DNA from: Flaccisagitta enflata
Lineage: Eukaryota > Chaetognatha > Sagittoidea > Aphragmophora
Direction: 5' to 3'
Length of the DNA: 64,000 nt
Assembly (NCBI GenBank): GCA_965153355.1
Contig: OZ231126.1
Location: 60,326,001 to 60,390,000, forward strand
The position numbers were made by a program, and so were the translations under genes. Below the pieces are notes generated by a model. It saw nothing but the letters and a program-made list of their open reading frames with translations, was not told where the DNA came from and did no database searches. Within the stretch, counting starts at the first letter, position 1. Each line of letters starts with the position of its first letter. Shown here in pieces: positions 12,506 to 23,069 of this stretch.

Positions 12506-12775
12506 TACAGTTGAACCCCACTCCAACGGACCCGCTTTTAACTGAATTCCACCAATAACAAATCATAATTTTTGTTCTTTTCAGCCTGTTTTATGTTCTG
12601 TGTTTTTTTCGTTTTTTGTTTTTTTGCTAATCTATAGAAGTTGAGCTTCACTTAAGTGCATACCAAGAAACCGGGCCAAATTATGCCTTATAATGAAGCT
12701 GGCTTATTGTCAACATAGAATATTGGGCACAAACCTCATCGGGACACAAATATATGTTCTAATATAACAACACTA

Positions 12776-12779
<4 letters not shown>
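12506..12779. mobile_element. Fragments of pogo-like MITEs
   Basis: TACAGTTGAACCCCACTCC near 12505 and GTTGAGCTTCACTTAAGTGC near 12640, followed by CCTTATAATGAAGC, are diverged pieces of the pogo-like family, apparently one inserted in another. Ends are not clear. Confidence 0.45.

Positions 12780-12834
<55 letters not shown>
12780..12834 (+). repeat. (GA)n microsatellite
   Basis: About 27 GA repeats adjoining the FB-family flank sequence. Confidence 0.95.
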
Positions 12835-12835
<1 letters not shown>

Positions 12836-13457
12836 CTTGTCATCCAGGGATCGCACATGGTCAGCGGAACCCGATGCCCTGCTTGGAGAGATCAAGTGAA
12901 GTAGTGGAGTGAGAGCAGGGCTGCGGCCTCAAAGGGCCGATGGCCTTTACACTCTTTTCTTTTTTTAAGGACCAGTAAATTTTTTCTGAGGCTTGGATGT
13001 CCTTAAATTTTTGCAAATTCCAGGCTGAAATGTTTTTAACGTGTCTTTAATACTTTTCTCTGATTTCTTTATAATTATGTTTTATACATTTATATAATTG
13101 ATGTACAGTTTAAGGTAACACAAGTTACATATGACAATGCTGGGCCGGATCAACCATTTGCGAGGCCCTGGGCACTTGGAGGGGCGAGGCCCCCCTCCCC
13201 CAGAAGTCGAGTGCCCCCCCCCCAGCAGCCCCCTTCCTTATTTAGTGCCCCCATTAAAGCGCATCCACTATGTTCTTTTTACACAGCCAACAGCCAATGT
13301 CCTGTAGAACACAGGCAGGGACTTGCTTGCCTACATACATCCTCTCCCTGATCAGACCCCGGTCACCTCTTAGAAAGTCCCCATCATTATTATCTTTTAC
13401 ATTTACAGTATTTTGCTGAGCGCAAAGTACATCTTAGGCTAATGCTTCAGACTCATA

Positions 13458-13631
13458 CAGTTAAGCTTCACTAGAGCGCATTTCAAAGGACTGAATAAAA
13501 TTCTGCCTTATAGTGAAGCTGCCTTATTGCCAACACAGAATGAACTACAAAATCTTTCATGGGACAATAAGTTGAATACCTTATAAGTGGGCATGCCTAA
13601 ATAGCGGGTGCGCTCTAGTGAAGCTCCACTG
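13458..13631. mobile_element. Pogo-like MITE flanked by TA
   Basis: 174 bp, CAGTTAAGCTTCACTAGAGC to CTAGTGAAGCTCCACTG, TA on both sides, with CCTTATAGTGAAGCTGCC and CCTTATAAGTGGGC inside. Confidence 0.8.
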
Positions 13632-13859
13632 TAATCTTAGGATAAAGATTCTGATTCATCTTGGGCTAAAGATTCAGATTCATCCTGAGTAAAAATTTCT
13701 GACACATTTTCTTTTCGGGAGGTTTTTGCATCCGCTTGGGCGAAGATTTAATTCTAGTTGATTTAGGTTAAGATTTATACCATGCATATAAAAAGAAGAC
13801 GCACCTTTCTTCTCATTGAAATAAACAAATGTAAAAAAATTGAGAAATTTTTGAAGATT

Positions 13860-14345
13860 TTTTAAAAATCTTTCAATTTAGACCAATCTCAAACGGTCTA
13901 GGGGCTAGAGCCTTTCACAGAGAAGCTTTATTTTGCTAATTACACTTTTTATATAGGGATTGTGAAAATGAAAAGGCAAAGTTTGTTATTCAAACTACCG
14001 TAGAGCTTCACTAGAGCGCACCCGCTAATAAGGCAAGCCCGCCTATAAAGCATATAACTTGCAGTCCCACCAGAGATTTTGTAGTTATTCTTATATTAGC
14101 AATAAGGCAGCTTCACTATAAAGCATAATTTAGCCTAGTCCCTTGGAATTTGCTTTACTGAAGTGTAACTGTAATGCAATTTCCAAACAAAAAAAAACAA
14201 AATAGAAATGCCAAATTGAAACTATTTAAAAATATTTTCAGAGGGCTTTCCAAATTCCAATGGTCTAGAATTTCATTAGGTTTTATTAAAATTTGTTGCT
14301 ACAAAAAGCCATCCAAAAGTGCTTCTTTTTTATTGATACGCCTGG
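13860..14345. repeat. Dispersed repeat, copy with MITE (partner at about 51970-52260)
   Basis: Shares GGTCTAGGGGCTAGAGC..TATAGGGATTGTGAAA..CAAACTA and, after the MITE, ATGCAATTT..GAAATGCCA..GGGCTTTCCAAA with 51970-52260. The other copy lacks the MITE and serves as an empty site. Confidence 0.7.
13998..14171. mobile_element. Pogo-like MITE with validated insertion site
   Basis: 174 bp, from CCGTAGAGCTTCACTAGAGC to GAAGTGTAACTG, flanked by TA. The paralogous segment near 52090 reads CAAACTAATGCC with a single TA, exactly the expected pre-insertion site. Confidence 0.85.
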
Positions 14346-14369
14346 TAAAGCCCAGCCCTCACCCAGGTA

Positions 14370-15279
14370 GTCCGCCAGCGAATTTGGGTGCGTTCAGCAA
14401 CGGGGAATGAACGCCTGTTCAGCAACAATGTCCTTCAGGTGTTGATGAACACAATGAAAGACACCTTTGGCTAACAATTTTGTTCATAGAGGGCCATAAA
14501 AATTGCGTTCATGAACGGCTAAAAAATCCACTCCAGCAATAATTTTGTTGGTGGAGTGGTAATTAACTCCCCTTATGAAAAAATATAAACATACCCAATG
14601 TGTATTATTTTCAGTCTTCACTGTAACATTTGTCTACTCAATTCACAAAACTGTTCATCAAAAGGTAAAATCTAGTATTTCATGAACAGCCTGATAAGCA
14701 TCATTTATGGTTAAAGAATTATGAAGATAGTGTCAAGTCCAATTCATTTATGGCAAAAAAATCTCTTTCATATGTGCCCATTAAAGGTTCACTCATTCAC
14801 TGGATTTTTTGTCCACTCAATGGAATTTTGCTGTTCATGAACAGCCAAAAAGCAGTATCGATGAACATAGTCCCAAGATCACTTTATTTCTAACAAAATA
14901 CTTTTTAACCCAGTCATTCCTGCAGAGTCAAAAAAGTTTCCTTAATGAACTCTTTTTAGATAAAACGAGATGCTCAAAACTGTTTATCAAAAAACTTTTT
15001 TTGCTGTTCTTTAACAGCCAGATGAGCATTTTTCGTGAACAGGTAAAAAACCCACTCCACCAACAAAACCATTGTTGGAATATTTTTTTTTTTGACCTGT
15101 TCAGCAACAGCTTTTTTTACCCCTCAATGAACGGTTGTTCATGAACATGTCTTTTTGGGCCCTCAATGAGCCTCTTTGCCAAGAGCCTCTTTTTAGTTGT
15201 TCATGAACAGTTCTATGGCATTGTTCAGCAACATGCGTTCATTCCCCGTTGATTAACACCCCCAAATTCGCTGGCGGAC
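14370..15279. mobile_element. 910 bp TA-flanked MITE made of TGTTCATGAACA-rich repeats
   Basis: Terminal inverted repeats of about 45 bp: GTCCGCCAGCGAATTTGGG..CGGGGAATGAACGC at the left and its inverse at the right. TA lies on both sides (14368-14369, 15280-15281). The interior is full of GTTCATGAACAGC and GTTCAGCAAC motifs, each nearly self-complementary. The 111-codon frame inside has no domain. Confidence 0.85.
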
Positions 15280-15289
15280 TATCTCCCCT

Positions 15290-15365
15290 CACCTAGCCCT
15301 AAGGCTAGCCTTAGCCCTAACCCTAGAACCACCCTCGCCCCCAGCCTTAACCCTAACCTTACCCC
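15290..15365 (+). repeat. Degenerate CCCTAA-type (telomere-like) stretch
   Basis: AGCCCTAAGGCTAGCCTTAG, CCCTAACCCTAG and CCTTAACCCTAACCTTACCC give about nine imperfect CCCTAA-like hexamers on plus. Confidence 0.5.
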
Positions 15366-15504
15366 AAAATTTAAACCTCACTTAGATGATCTAAGTTAGA
15401 TCAAGACCTCACTCACTAAATTCAAAAACAGTACCAAAATGAATATGTGGCAATTCTGAGAAGTTAACAGGATCTGAAGATAGTCTCCCTTTTTTTCATT
15501 TTTC

Positions 15505-15635
15505 TCTTCTTCTTCTTCTTTTTCTTTTTCTTTTTCTTTTTCTTTTTCTTTTTCTTTTTCTTTTTCTTTTTCTTCTTCTTCTTTTTCTTTTTCTTCTTTT
15601 TTTTTTCTTCTTTTTTTTCTTTTTTTTCTCTCCTT
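15505..15635 (+). repeat. (CTTTTT)n pyrimidine tract
   Basis: About ten CTTTTT hexamers flanked by CTT-rich and T-rich sequence, ending near the right terminus of the 2.6 kb element. Confidence 0.9.
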
Positions 15636-16419
15636 CCCTATTTCCCTTCTTTTCCCCTCAGGCGCGAGGCCCCCCCAAGGTGCGAGGCCCGGGGCTTAGC
15701 CCTTTTAGCCCTTAGGTTGATCCAGCCCAGTCAGACAATGACTGCTGTTCATAGCAAAATAGAATTTCATTTCATAAAACAAATTGTTATTTCTTATGAA
15801 TGAGATTTTTTTCTCCATGAATTTGCATAAAAACAGTTTAAGCTAAAAAATCATTTTTGTTTAAATCTGAGGCTAGGCTTTGTCCTTAAAATGTCCTTAA
15901 TTTTTAGCAAAATTTCAGCCTCATGTCCTTATAAACTTTGTCCTTACTCAAAAAAAAGAGTGTAGGACACAGGGGTGAATTTCGAGACGTCCTGAGGCGG
16001 ATTTGCAGTCAGGATGGCAGAATTTAGTCAAAAGAGCAGATTTGAGGCGGGGGGGGGGGGGGGCAGGCTTGAGGCCTTAAGGACAAATTTAAGGCCTGAA
16101 GAGTTGATTTGAGGCCTGGAGCGCGGATTTGAGGTCAGGAGGGCTGATTTGAGGTCTTGAGGGCAGATATGGGGTCTGGAGAGCTGATTTGAGCTCTCAA
16201 GGGCTAAATTGAGGTCTGAAAGGGATGATTTGAGGGCTCAGAGGGCCAAAATCAGGGACGGAGGGATGGAAGGATGGAAGGACGGACGGACATCCCAAAA
16301 TTCCCCCCTGTGTCCTACAGGACATTGGCACCTTTGGGCCGCTGCCCAAAATGAGAGAGAGAGAGGTTCTAAATGTTTCCAGCTGTAGTACAATGGGATT
16401 CTATAGGATCGATCTACAG

Positions 16420-16726
16420 TAGGGTGGTCCCAAATTGGGTCAAATTTCATATATTGATATACTTGAGCCCTTTGCACAAATGTCCAATAAAAGAAGGATT
16501 TCTCACAAGCTGGGGTGTGAAATCAAACAAGAAACCTTGTCGGCAAAACTATAGGGTTGCTATGGGGACTTTTTTATTGCCATAGGAAGCCTATAGTTTT
16601 GCCGCCATGGTTTTATCTTCAAATTCAGACCTCTACTTGTGGGAAAACCTTCTTTTTTGGTACATTTAAGCAAAAAACTAGAGTATATCATTTTTTGAAA
16701 TTTTACCCTACTTCGTGACCACCCTA
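16420..16726. mobile_element. hAT-type MITE with 8 bp target duplication
   Basis: 307 bp, beginning TAGGGTGGTC and ending GACCACCCTA, with ATCTACAG directly on both sides (16412-16419, 16727-16734). An internal stem (GGCAAAACTATAG..CTATAGTTTTGCC) makes it foldback-prone. The terminus TAGGG and the 8 bp duplication are typical of hAT elements. A second copy is at 39638-40050. Confidence 0.85.
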
Positions 16727-17034
16727 ATCTACAGAGCCTTTTCATCCCGTCGGCCATTCATTTACACTTTTTTTTTATAAGAACCTAGTTTATACTACCT
16801 AGCTCATATGTTTATCACCTCAGTTATTGAACAATATCTCTATTCCAAATGATATTTTCTTAGCAAAATTGGTGAGATTCTGAAACTGGAACAAATTTCC
16901 AGTTGAATGGCGCAAACCGCGTCCAATTATCTCTAAGTGTTAAGAAATGACATGAAAAACAAAATTGCTTCTTCAATTCAAAATAACAAAAAAAATGCCT
17001 CTTATTTTATGCTGTTCTCTCCTCCAAACCAAAA

Positions 17035-17320
17035 GCGGCTCAGGCGCATCTTGCTGCTGCAACCAAGCAGTGGCTCACCCAACATGGTCAAGCTTTTCCC
17101 CAGTTGGCCAGGAAACAGTATGACCCTCAATTTTATCCAGTCCCTATGGTCTCAAATGAAGTAACTTCAAAGCATGACCAATGTTTGCTGCAGGATGGAA
17201 AAAGATCTCCATCAAGGTCTAGAGGATGATCAGGTTATCAACCTCAAATCTCTCTACAAAAGTATGCAAAGACGAATGAAGGCAGTAGTTGATGCCCGAA
17301 GTGGACACTCAAATTATTGA
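17035..17320 (+). pseudogene. Decayed Tc1/mariner transposase, C-terminal part
   Basis: Translation in two frames gives the last third of a Tc1-like DDE transposase. One frame (from 17035) reads like the helix before the third catalytic block (TKQWLTQHG). From about 17087 a shifted frame continues with KLFPSWPGNSMTLNFIQSLW, which corresponds to the usual WPGNSPDLNPIENLW; the catalytic Glu position reads Gln. A TAA at 17162-17164 breaks this frame. It then continues to LKSLYKSMQRRMKAVVDARS and a terminal stop at 17318-17320, matching the family's usual C terminus. The N-terminal two thirds, with the DNA-binding helices and the first two Asp, are absent. It is a dead relic; no link to the TA-flanked MITEs nearby has been shown. 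Confidence 0.7.
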
Positions 17321-17324
17321 ATGG

Positions 17325-18480
17325 ATTAGATACTTATATTTGTGTTGGATAATGAATAAATTAATTTGAACTCAAAAAGGTGATAAACTTTTGAGCTAGA
17401 TAGTAACAACATCAAGGCTTCGAATGGCCTTAGAATTAAGAACATCTTAAGAACAAACGAAGGCTTCAAATATTGAGAAAAAAAGTTTGCTTTAAGTAAC
17501 ATTTAAAGAACATTAACAAAACACTAACATTTTAGTATAAGTAAGATAAACTTTTTTAATTTCTAATATGAATATTAAGAAAATATCCCCAAACATTTAT
17601 GTTTAGCATTTGTTTTAATAGTATTCAATAGAAATATATTTAACATGATTAAATAATAGTATATCATGAGGGTTTTTATAGTTTATACAGCATTTTAAAT
17701 TAAGAACTCTCTATGAATGCTGAAGGCTTCATTTGGCCTTGAAAATAAGAACATGAAGCCTTCCAAAAAAAAAATGACGTTCTTATAAAAAAAAAAGTGT
17801 AGTTGTCTTAGTTGATGCCCCCAACCTTCTTCATCAACCAAATTGATCTTAAGTCACAGTGCAAACGAACATGAAATTTGACTGGTCAAAGGGTGATGAA
17901 ATTTTTTTTGCTATATCACAAATTTTTTTTTACCATCTTATAAAATGATATAAATTATATAAGAAAATACAAAATCAATGCAAAATTCTTTTTTGTTTGG
18001 GAGCTATATCAAAAAATCTAAATTATATCAATAATCAAAGTTGCGCGCCTTACCTTAGTTCCAAAAAAAAAATTTTTTCTTCACAATAGGCTAAGCAAGT
18101 ATATTGATATGAAAAAAGAGAAAAAATACCAGATGGCAAAAAAAAAACTTAAAATCCTAATACTTTTATTATATTCATAGACCAAAACTTAACTATTTTA
18201 TAGATTTTTTTCTAAATTTTGATTATAAAACTATAAATAGGATTAATATTGCACTGAGAGGTTAAGCTTGACTTTAAAAAAAATCTTTTCTATAAAAATT
18301 ATTCTATTTATATGTATATAAAACTTGAAATTATAATTATTTGAAAAAAAAAGTGAAACAGAAAATTTTGCCTTCATGCGCATCACGACTTACCCGATCT
18401 GAGCTACAAAGACTTGTACTCACTGGACATGCACATGATTGGTTCATGAGTATTTGACGTGAACAAATGTATCAAGCAGA
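17325..18480. other. AT-rich, no gene seen
   Basis: Direct repeats of a GAAGGCTTC..TGGCCTT..TAAGAACAT type occur near 17412-17470 and 17720-17762, possibly the edges of a roughly 350 bp element. The rest is AT-rich with homopolymer A runs. Confidence 0.4.
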
Positions 18481-18483
18481 AGA

Positions 18484-18932
18484 AACAAGGCCAGATACGT
18501 GGCAGGGCAGGGACCGTATTTGTGGTCACCAGAGCATTTGGGCAGGAGCAGTGAGGTCGAAGAATAAAGAAGACCGAAATTCAAACTATGAAAAGTGGAA
18601 CAATATCGCTCACTATACCCATTACGTTCTTTGAGTTTCATTCCTTTGAATTTGACAGAGCTTTTTATTGCGCGAGGACAAGAGAGGAAGACAGAGCGAG
18701 AGAGCAAGAGAGAGAGAGAGAGAGAGAGAGAATCTTGCTCAATCTTGACCGATTTGGCTCGATTGCAAGCCAACCAAAAAAAAACGCCATGGAAGGACCA
18801 ATGGACGGATGGACGGACTGATGGATAGACAAAGCCTCTTATTACAATGCGAGATGAGACATGAGAAAAGTTAATTGTGACCGGCCAACCGACCAACGAA
18901 TGGACAAAGTTGGGCGTAGCACGCAACTAAGA
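18484..18932 (+). mobile_element. HINE-like element, composite and diverged
   Basis: Begins ACAAGGCCAGATACGTGG, with CATTTGGGCAGGAGCAGTGA downstream as in the copy at 24275. A (GA)n run (18710-18732) and GGACGGATGGACGGAC follow. It ends GTAGCACGCAACTAAGAAT, a worn form of the terminal hairpin. Confidence 0.55.
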
Positions 18933-18959
18933 ATCTTGAAGAATGACTTGCCGTATTTT

Positions 18960-19245
18960 CTCTGTTAAGCCCTCAAGTCCTCCAGGCAAAAATCTCAACC
19001 TCTGGGCCAAAATCTCAGCCTCCAGGCCCAAATCCTAGCCCCAAGGCCCAAATTCCACATCAAGGCTTCAATCCCAGCCTTGAGGCCCAAATCCCCACCT
19101 TGCAGTATAAATCCAGCCTTGTGCTTTAAGAAGGAGAAAATTCCTCATATGCGCTGTCCTGCTTGCTCCCTCAACTTCAAGCACAACCTACTTAGGAAGG
19201 GCACGGCTGCACGGGTACCGCTGACCATTAACACTTTTGCGACTG
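18960..19245. mobile_element. FB-family fragment with about 20 bp core units
   Basis: Units such as CCTCCAGGCCCAAATCCTAG and CCTTGAGGCCCAAATCCCCA lead into GAAAATTCCTCATATG and the flank CACGGGTACCGCTGACCATT..TTTTGCGACTG that also lies beside other FB copies. Confidence 0.6.
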
Positions 19246-19248
19246 TTT

Positions 19249-19305
19249 TTCTTCTTCTTCTTCTTCTTCTTCTTCTTCTTCTTCTTCTTCTTCTTCTTCT
19301 TCTCC
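19249..19305 (+). repeat. (CTT)n microsatellite
   Basis: About 18 CTT triplets; pyrimidine-rich sequence continues to 19440. Confidence 0.95.
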
Positions 19306-19461
19306 TTCTAGAATTTTTTCATTTTCTTCCTCTTTATCTTCTCCAATGCCCTTTTCCCTCTTCTATTTCTTCTTCCTCTCCTTCTTCCACTCCTATCACT
19401 AGCGCATCTAATATTTTCTTCTTTTTTTTTCATCTTTTTTCACCTAAGTGTGTTCACGGAA

Positions 19462-19640
19462 AATTCTAAGTTTGCATAGAAACAAAAAAAATTGCAAAAA
19501 CAAAAACATGGCCCTGTTCTACATTCACCAGGGGTCAGGGCCATGTTTTTGGAAATGCAAAATTCGCGTTTTTGTGGCCGTCTTAGAATTTTCCGTCAAA
19601 GAAAAAATTTTTTTCCAATTCCGCCTTAGGACGGTTTTGA
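19462..19640. repeat. Hairpin-bearing repeat, copy 1
   Basis: TTCTAAGTTTGCATAGAAAC followed by the stem ACATGGCCCTG..CAGGGCCATGT with a 19-base loop. A related unit with a different but still self-complementary stem lies at 23936-24060. Confidence 0.5.
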
Positions 19641-20639
19641 CCCAAAGAAACAGCCAGGAGCAACCTGAGAATCACCGGAACACCGAATTTCTGAGAGCCG
19701 ACGATGCAAAATGATGTACTTAATCAAACGAAACAAGAGAATTGTGAAAGGGACTCGCTCCTGATGTGAAATTACATAAAAATGCCACTTACATCAGAAA
19801 ATGCAAATCAGCTTTGCAATTGCATGAGAGTATCATTAATTCTGCTTTTACACTGTTTTGGAAGGGGGGGCACCAAATGATCGTGATGAATGGTACTTTG
19901 GGTCTAAGAGTTCGTATGGAAACAATGATATTTTCATTTTCTACTTACAGTAGTGGGAAAACAACTTTTTGAAGTATGGCTATGAGGAAAAGTGCAACAC
20001 AATTTTGCTCTTTAATCAACCATCTGGAGCAAGATATCGAGTAGCTCTGGATAGTTTTTACCTCAAGATTGCTTTTGGTAGCCCAAATAGGTTCACTAGT
20101 AACGTCCCTTCACGAGTGCAACAAAGGGGGATCAATGGAGAATGTGGAAAAACTCATTTATGGCTAGAAAAAATGCTGAAACTACTATTTTTTGTTCGTT
20201 TGCACTGTGACTTAATCATTTCTCATTTCATATTTTTTACAAAAAAAAATCAAAATTTTCCTTTAAAGTGTCCAATGGAATACAACCGTGCTTGACCCCC
20301 AAGAGGCGAAAAGTGCAATGCTCTAAATGTGGGTGAAGGGACCTTTTTTGTTGTAAATCCACAACATCCTTTTGTACTCAGCCTGTCTATTTTGCTTGCG
20401 TGTACAATGGATGTCTTTCATTTCATTTCATTGCTCCAAATGTGACGACATTTTTTACAGTAACTATGCCTCACGTCATATGAAAAACATTATCCTTGGG
20501 ATTGTTTATGCTTTAACTAGTAAACATTTTACACTGTAGTTAAGCAAGACTTCCTTTCATATATGAGAACACAAAAGTTACATCAAAAAGCAATATTTTT
20601 TGGTAATATTAGTTTCATAATTAGCTACATAGGGAATTA
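19641..20639. other. No gene seen
   Basis: Open frames near 19969-20295 have no recognisable domain. Nothing else is supported. Confidence 0.4.
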
Positions 20640-20872
20640 AAGAAATCATTGGGACACAAGACTCGTATGGACACAGATTTTGGCTTGCTGCCCCATAAAT
20701 CTGGGCTCAAATACGCCCCTGATTGGCCGGCTTGCCTTTTAAGCGGGTGCGCTTTAGCGGTGCTCCACTGTATGTCTTACATTGGCTCTTACAGAATTCC
20801 ACCTATAACAGATGAAATTTTTTTGTCACATGATTTCCGTTCCAAGGATTGAAATTTAACTGTAGGTGCATT
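20640..20872. mobile_element. Pogo-like MITE remnants
   Basis: GCGGGTGCGCTTTAGCGGTG..CTCCACTG followed by TA at 20771 is a pogo-like right end. A second related piece (ACAGAATTCCACCTATAACA..GAAATTTAACTGTA) follows immediately. Confidence 0.5.
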
Positions 20873-20874
20873 CA

Positions 20875-21365
20875 TGGGCCGACAGATAGGGCTTGCTCCT
20901 AGTTAGCATGAAATTGAGATAATATGCTACCATCAGAATGAATCTTTAAGTGTTTCTTTATAGCATCTACAGCTATGGCGATTTTCCTTATTTACCAACA
21001 AACTCGAATGGATAAACGCGCCTTTGGTGAGAGAAGAGAGGGTGCATCTAAATCGTGAAATTTGTGGCACCCAAAAGACGGAGAATAAGATTCATTTATC
21101 TCCATTACCCTTGCCAGGTGCAAGCCTCTTCCATCTTTTTTTTTCTCAACTATTTCCCTTTTCTTTCTATTTTCCACATTTTCTCTATATCCTCTTTTTC
21201 TTATCGGACTCGAACCATGACATGGGTGTCCCAGCTGGCCCTCCCTTCATTTCGGGCAATCCTCTATTTGACAATTGATATTACTTTGCGCGGTAATTGG
21301 CATATTCTTAATTTTTCAGTGCTAAAGTGTTCGATCGGCCTGTCAGCTGTGTGTACCTATGTCTG
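20875..21365. other. No gene seen
   Basis: Open frames up to 84 codons on plus precede the CT repeat and extend into it. No domain is visible. Confidence 0.35.
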
Positions 21366-21368
21366 TCT

Positions 21369-21450
<82 letters not shown>
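21369..21450 (+). repeat. (CT)n microsatellite
   Basis: About 41 CT repeats. Confidence 0.95.
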
Positions 21451-21454
<4 letters not shown>

Positions 21455-21974
21455 GCCATTATCTCGTATCAATGGGGCAATCATCGAGCTTGTTTCTTCC
21501 AAAAACGACATTGTTAACGGCATTGTGCCAAAGCTCAGCGCGTCAGGATTTTCTTCCGGTGTCATTTCTCTGCGTGGGCGCGGTGTAAAAATTTGATTTA
21601 GCGGCGTCGTAAAAATGTTGTTTATCCCATTATACAAAGTGCGTCTTTGTATCCATTCCCTTAAAAGCCGTCTTTAGATTCAATCTCAGCAAGAGACGCA
21701 GCCATTTAAGGCCATTAAGATGTGTATGCCCTCAAGATTCGTGATCATCTTGTTCATTTGCTCGTCGTGTGTAGTTATCGGCACAACATGGTTAGAGCCT
21801 TCACAGAAATAAGGGAGATAATCAAGCTTCTTTAAAATGCGACCAATAAAAAGCTTTCGATACCTGAAACTGAATTCGGAGTCGCTTTCACATTTTGTTT
21901 TCAGCCCTTGCCCAGTGCCCAGTGACCAGTGCCCAGTGCCCAGTGCACGCCACTGAAAACTTAATCTTAGCTCA

Positions 21975-22606
21975 TTTTTAGTCGCGTGAACGCGACTCTA
22001 GAAGCCGCTATGTCGGTCGGTCGGTCGGTCGGTCGGTCTGTCTGTCGGTAACTTTTTTGAAATAACGTCTAAATCTTCATTTTAAAGGTACTTTAGGGTA
22101 CTTTAGGGCATTTTAAGGTACTTTAAGGTACTTCAGGGTACTTAAGGTACTTTAGGTACTTTAGGTACTTCAGGTACTTTCAGGTACTTTAGGGTACTTT
22201 TTAGGTATTTAAGGGTACTTCAGGGTACTTTAGGTATTTTTGGGGACTTTAGGGTACTTATAGGTATTTTAGGGTACTTTAGGTACTTACAGGTACTTTA
22301 GGGTACTTTAGGTACTTAAGGGTACTTTAGGGTACACAAGGTACCTAAGGGTACTTTAGGTGCTTCAGGGTATTTTAGGGTATTTAAGGTATAAAGAAAG
22401 GTATCTTAAGATAATTATTAGTAATTATTAGTGATTATTAGTAATTATTAGTAATTATTAGTAATTATTAGTAATTATTAGTAATTATTAGTAATTATTA
22501 GTAATTATTAGTAATTATTAGTAATTATTAGTAATTATTAGTAATTAGCTTAATTACTTTAATTACCCTTATTACCACGCGACTAAGGTTTGTTGACCTT
22601 GTTTTT
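21975..22606 (-). mobile_element. HINE-like element with two minisatellite cores
   Basis: On plus: TTTTT, the hairpin AGTCGCGTGAACGCGACT and a (GGTC)n tract (22013-22037). Then come an array of GGTACTTTAG-type units (22085-22390), an almost perfect array of the decamer AGTAATTATT (22410-22548), the subterminal ACCACGCGACT and a GACCTTGTTTTT end. One element carries two unrelated tandem arrays between conserved ends. Confidence 0.7.
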
Positions 22607-22632
22607 CTCCGCTCTCATAGGTCGTTAACCCC

Positions 22633-22858
22633 TGAACAAGTGACGCGGGGTCACGATATCGTTGCGGACGGATAGGTAGGGGCATCCAACCCCCATCCAC
22701 ATCCCAACCCACCCCTCACATTCAAACATACACGGAAAGCATCTAAAATGCTCGTTTTCCCACTTTTTGACTCGATGACCTCCGATATACCCACGGACGG
22801 ACGGACGGACAGAGGGACGGGCAAAGCTCCTTATAGAGTTGCGTGTCATTAATCAGAT
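22633..22858 (+). mobile_element. HINE-like element, ACAAGTGACGC subfamily
   Basis: Starts GAACAAGTGACGCGGGGTCA with CGTTGCGGACGGATAGGTAG, CAACCCCCATCCACATCCC and GGACGGACGGAC, and ends AGAGTTGCGTGTC without the A run. Relatives lie at 52968-53199, 58985-59217 and 61503-61722. Confidence 0.6.
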
Positions 22859-23069
22859 GGGGCAGATAATTTCATCTTTAAGAAGGACAAGAATTCTCGC
22901 TTCGAATGGCACTAAAACAAGTCTTTAAAATGAGACCAATCTGGTAATTGTAGCTTTATTCGTTTAGGAGCAGTACTCTTCCAAAGTTGATGCTTCTTTT
23001 CAGATGTCTATATATTTATTAGAAAGATAGTAGAGTATTAGGGCAGGAGCAGTGGGCTCAAAAAGCGTC

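Larger units (their letters stand above)
13140..15733. mobile_element. About 2.6 kb element with CTGGGCCGGATCAACC ends
   Basis: The left terminus CTGGGCCGGATCAACCAT..GGCGAGGCCCCCC is inverted at the right as GGCGCGAGGCCCCCC..GGTTGATCCAGCCCAG. GACAATG lies on both sides (13133-13139 and 15734-15740), a likely target duplication offset by three bases. The interior consists of smaller insertions plus AT-rich sequence, with no transposase. A hAT-like non-autonomous element is possible. Confidence 0.55.
12950..15962. mobile_element. About 3.0 kb TA-flanked element inside the FB element
   Basis: The left end CACTCTTTTCTTTTTTTAAG is a near inverted match to the right end, which finishes TACTCAAAAAAAAGAGTG. 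TA flanks each side (12948-12949 and 15963-15964) and coincides with the TA of GATGTCCTGTAGGACACAGG in intact FB copies. No transposase survives. It is a Tc1/mariner-type shell, itself disrupted. Confidence 0.6.
12845..16350. mobile_element. FB element split by a 3 kb nested insertion
   Basis: The left arm (about 12845-12947) carries the family sequence GGTCAGCGGAACCCGATGCC, then GGGCTGCGGCCTCAAAGGGC. The right part resumes at 15965 with GGACACAGGGGTGAATTTCG, runs through a core of about 20 bp units (GAGGTCTGGAGGGCTGATTT type, 16000-16250) and ends in the inverted terminus CCCCCCTGTGTCCTACAGGA..GGGCCGCTGCCCA. The two parts are contiguous in other copies of the family (see 42877-43375), which defines the insertion. 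Confidence 0.7.

Noticed and set aside
22410-22548. Regular short array considered as a CRISPR
   Set aside because: It is a 10 bp head-to-tail minisatellite without spacers, in eukaryotic DNA and inside a mobile element.
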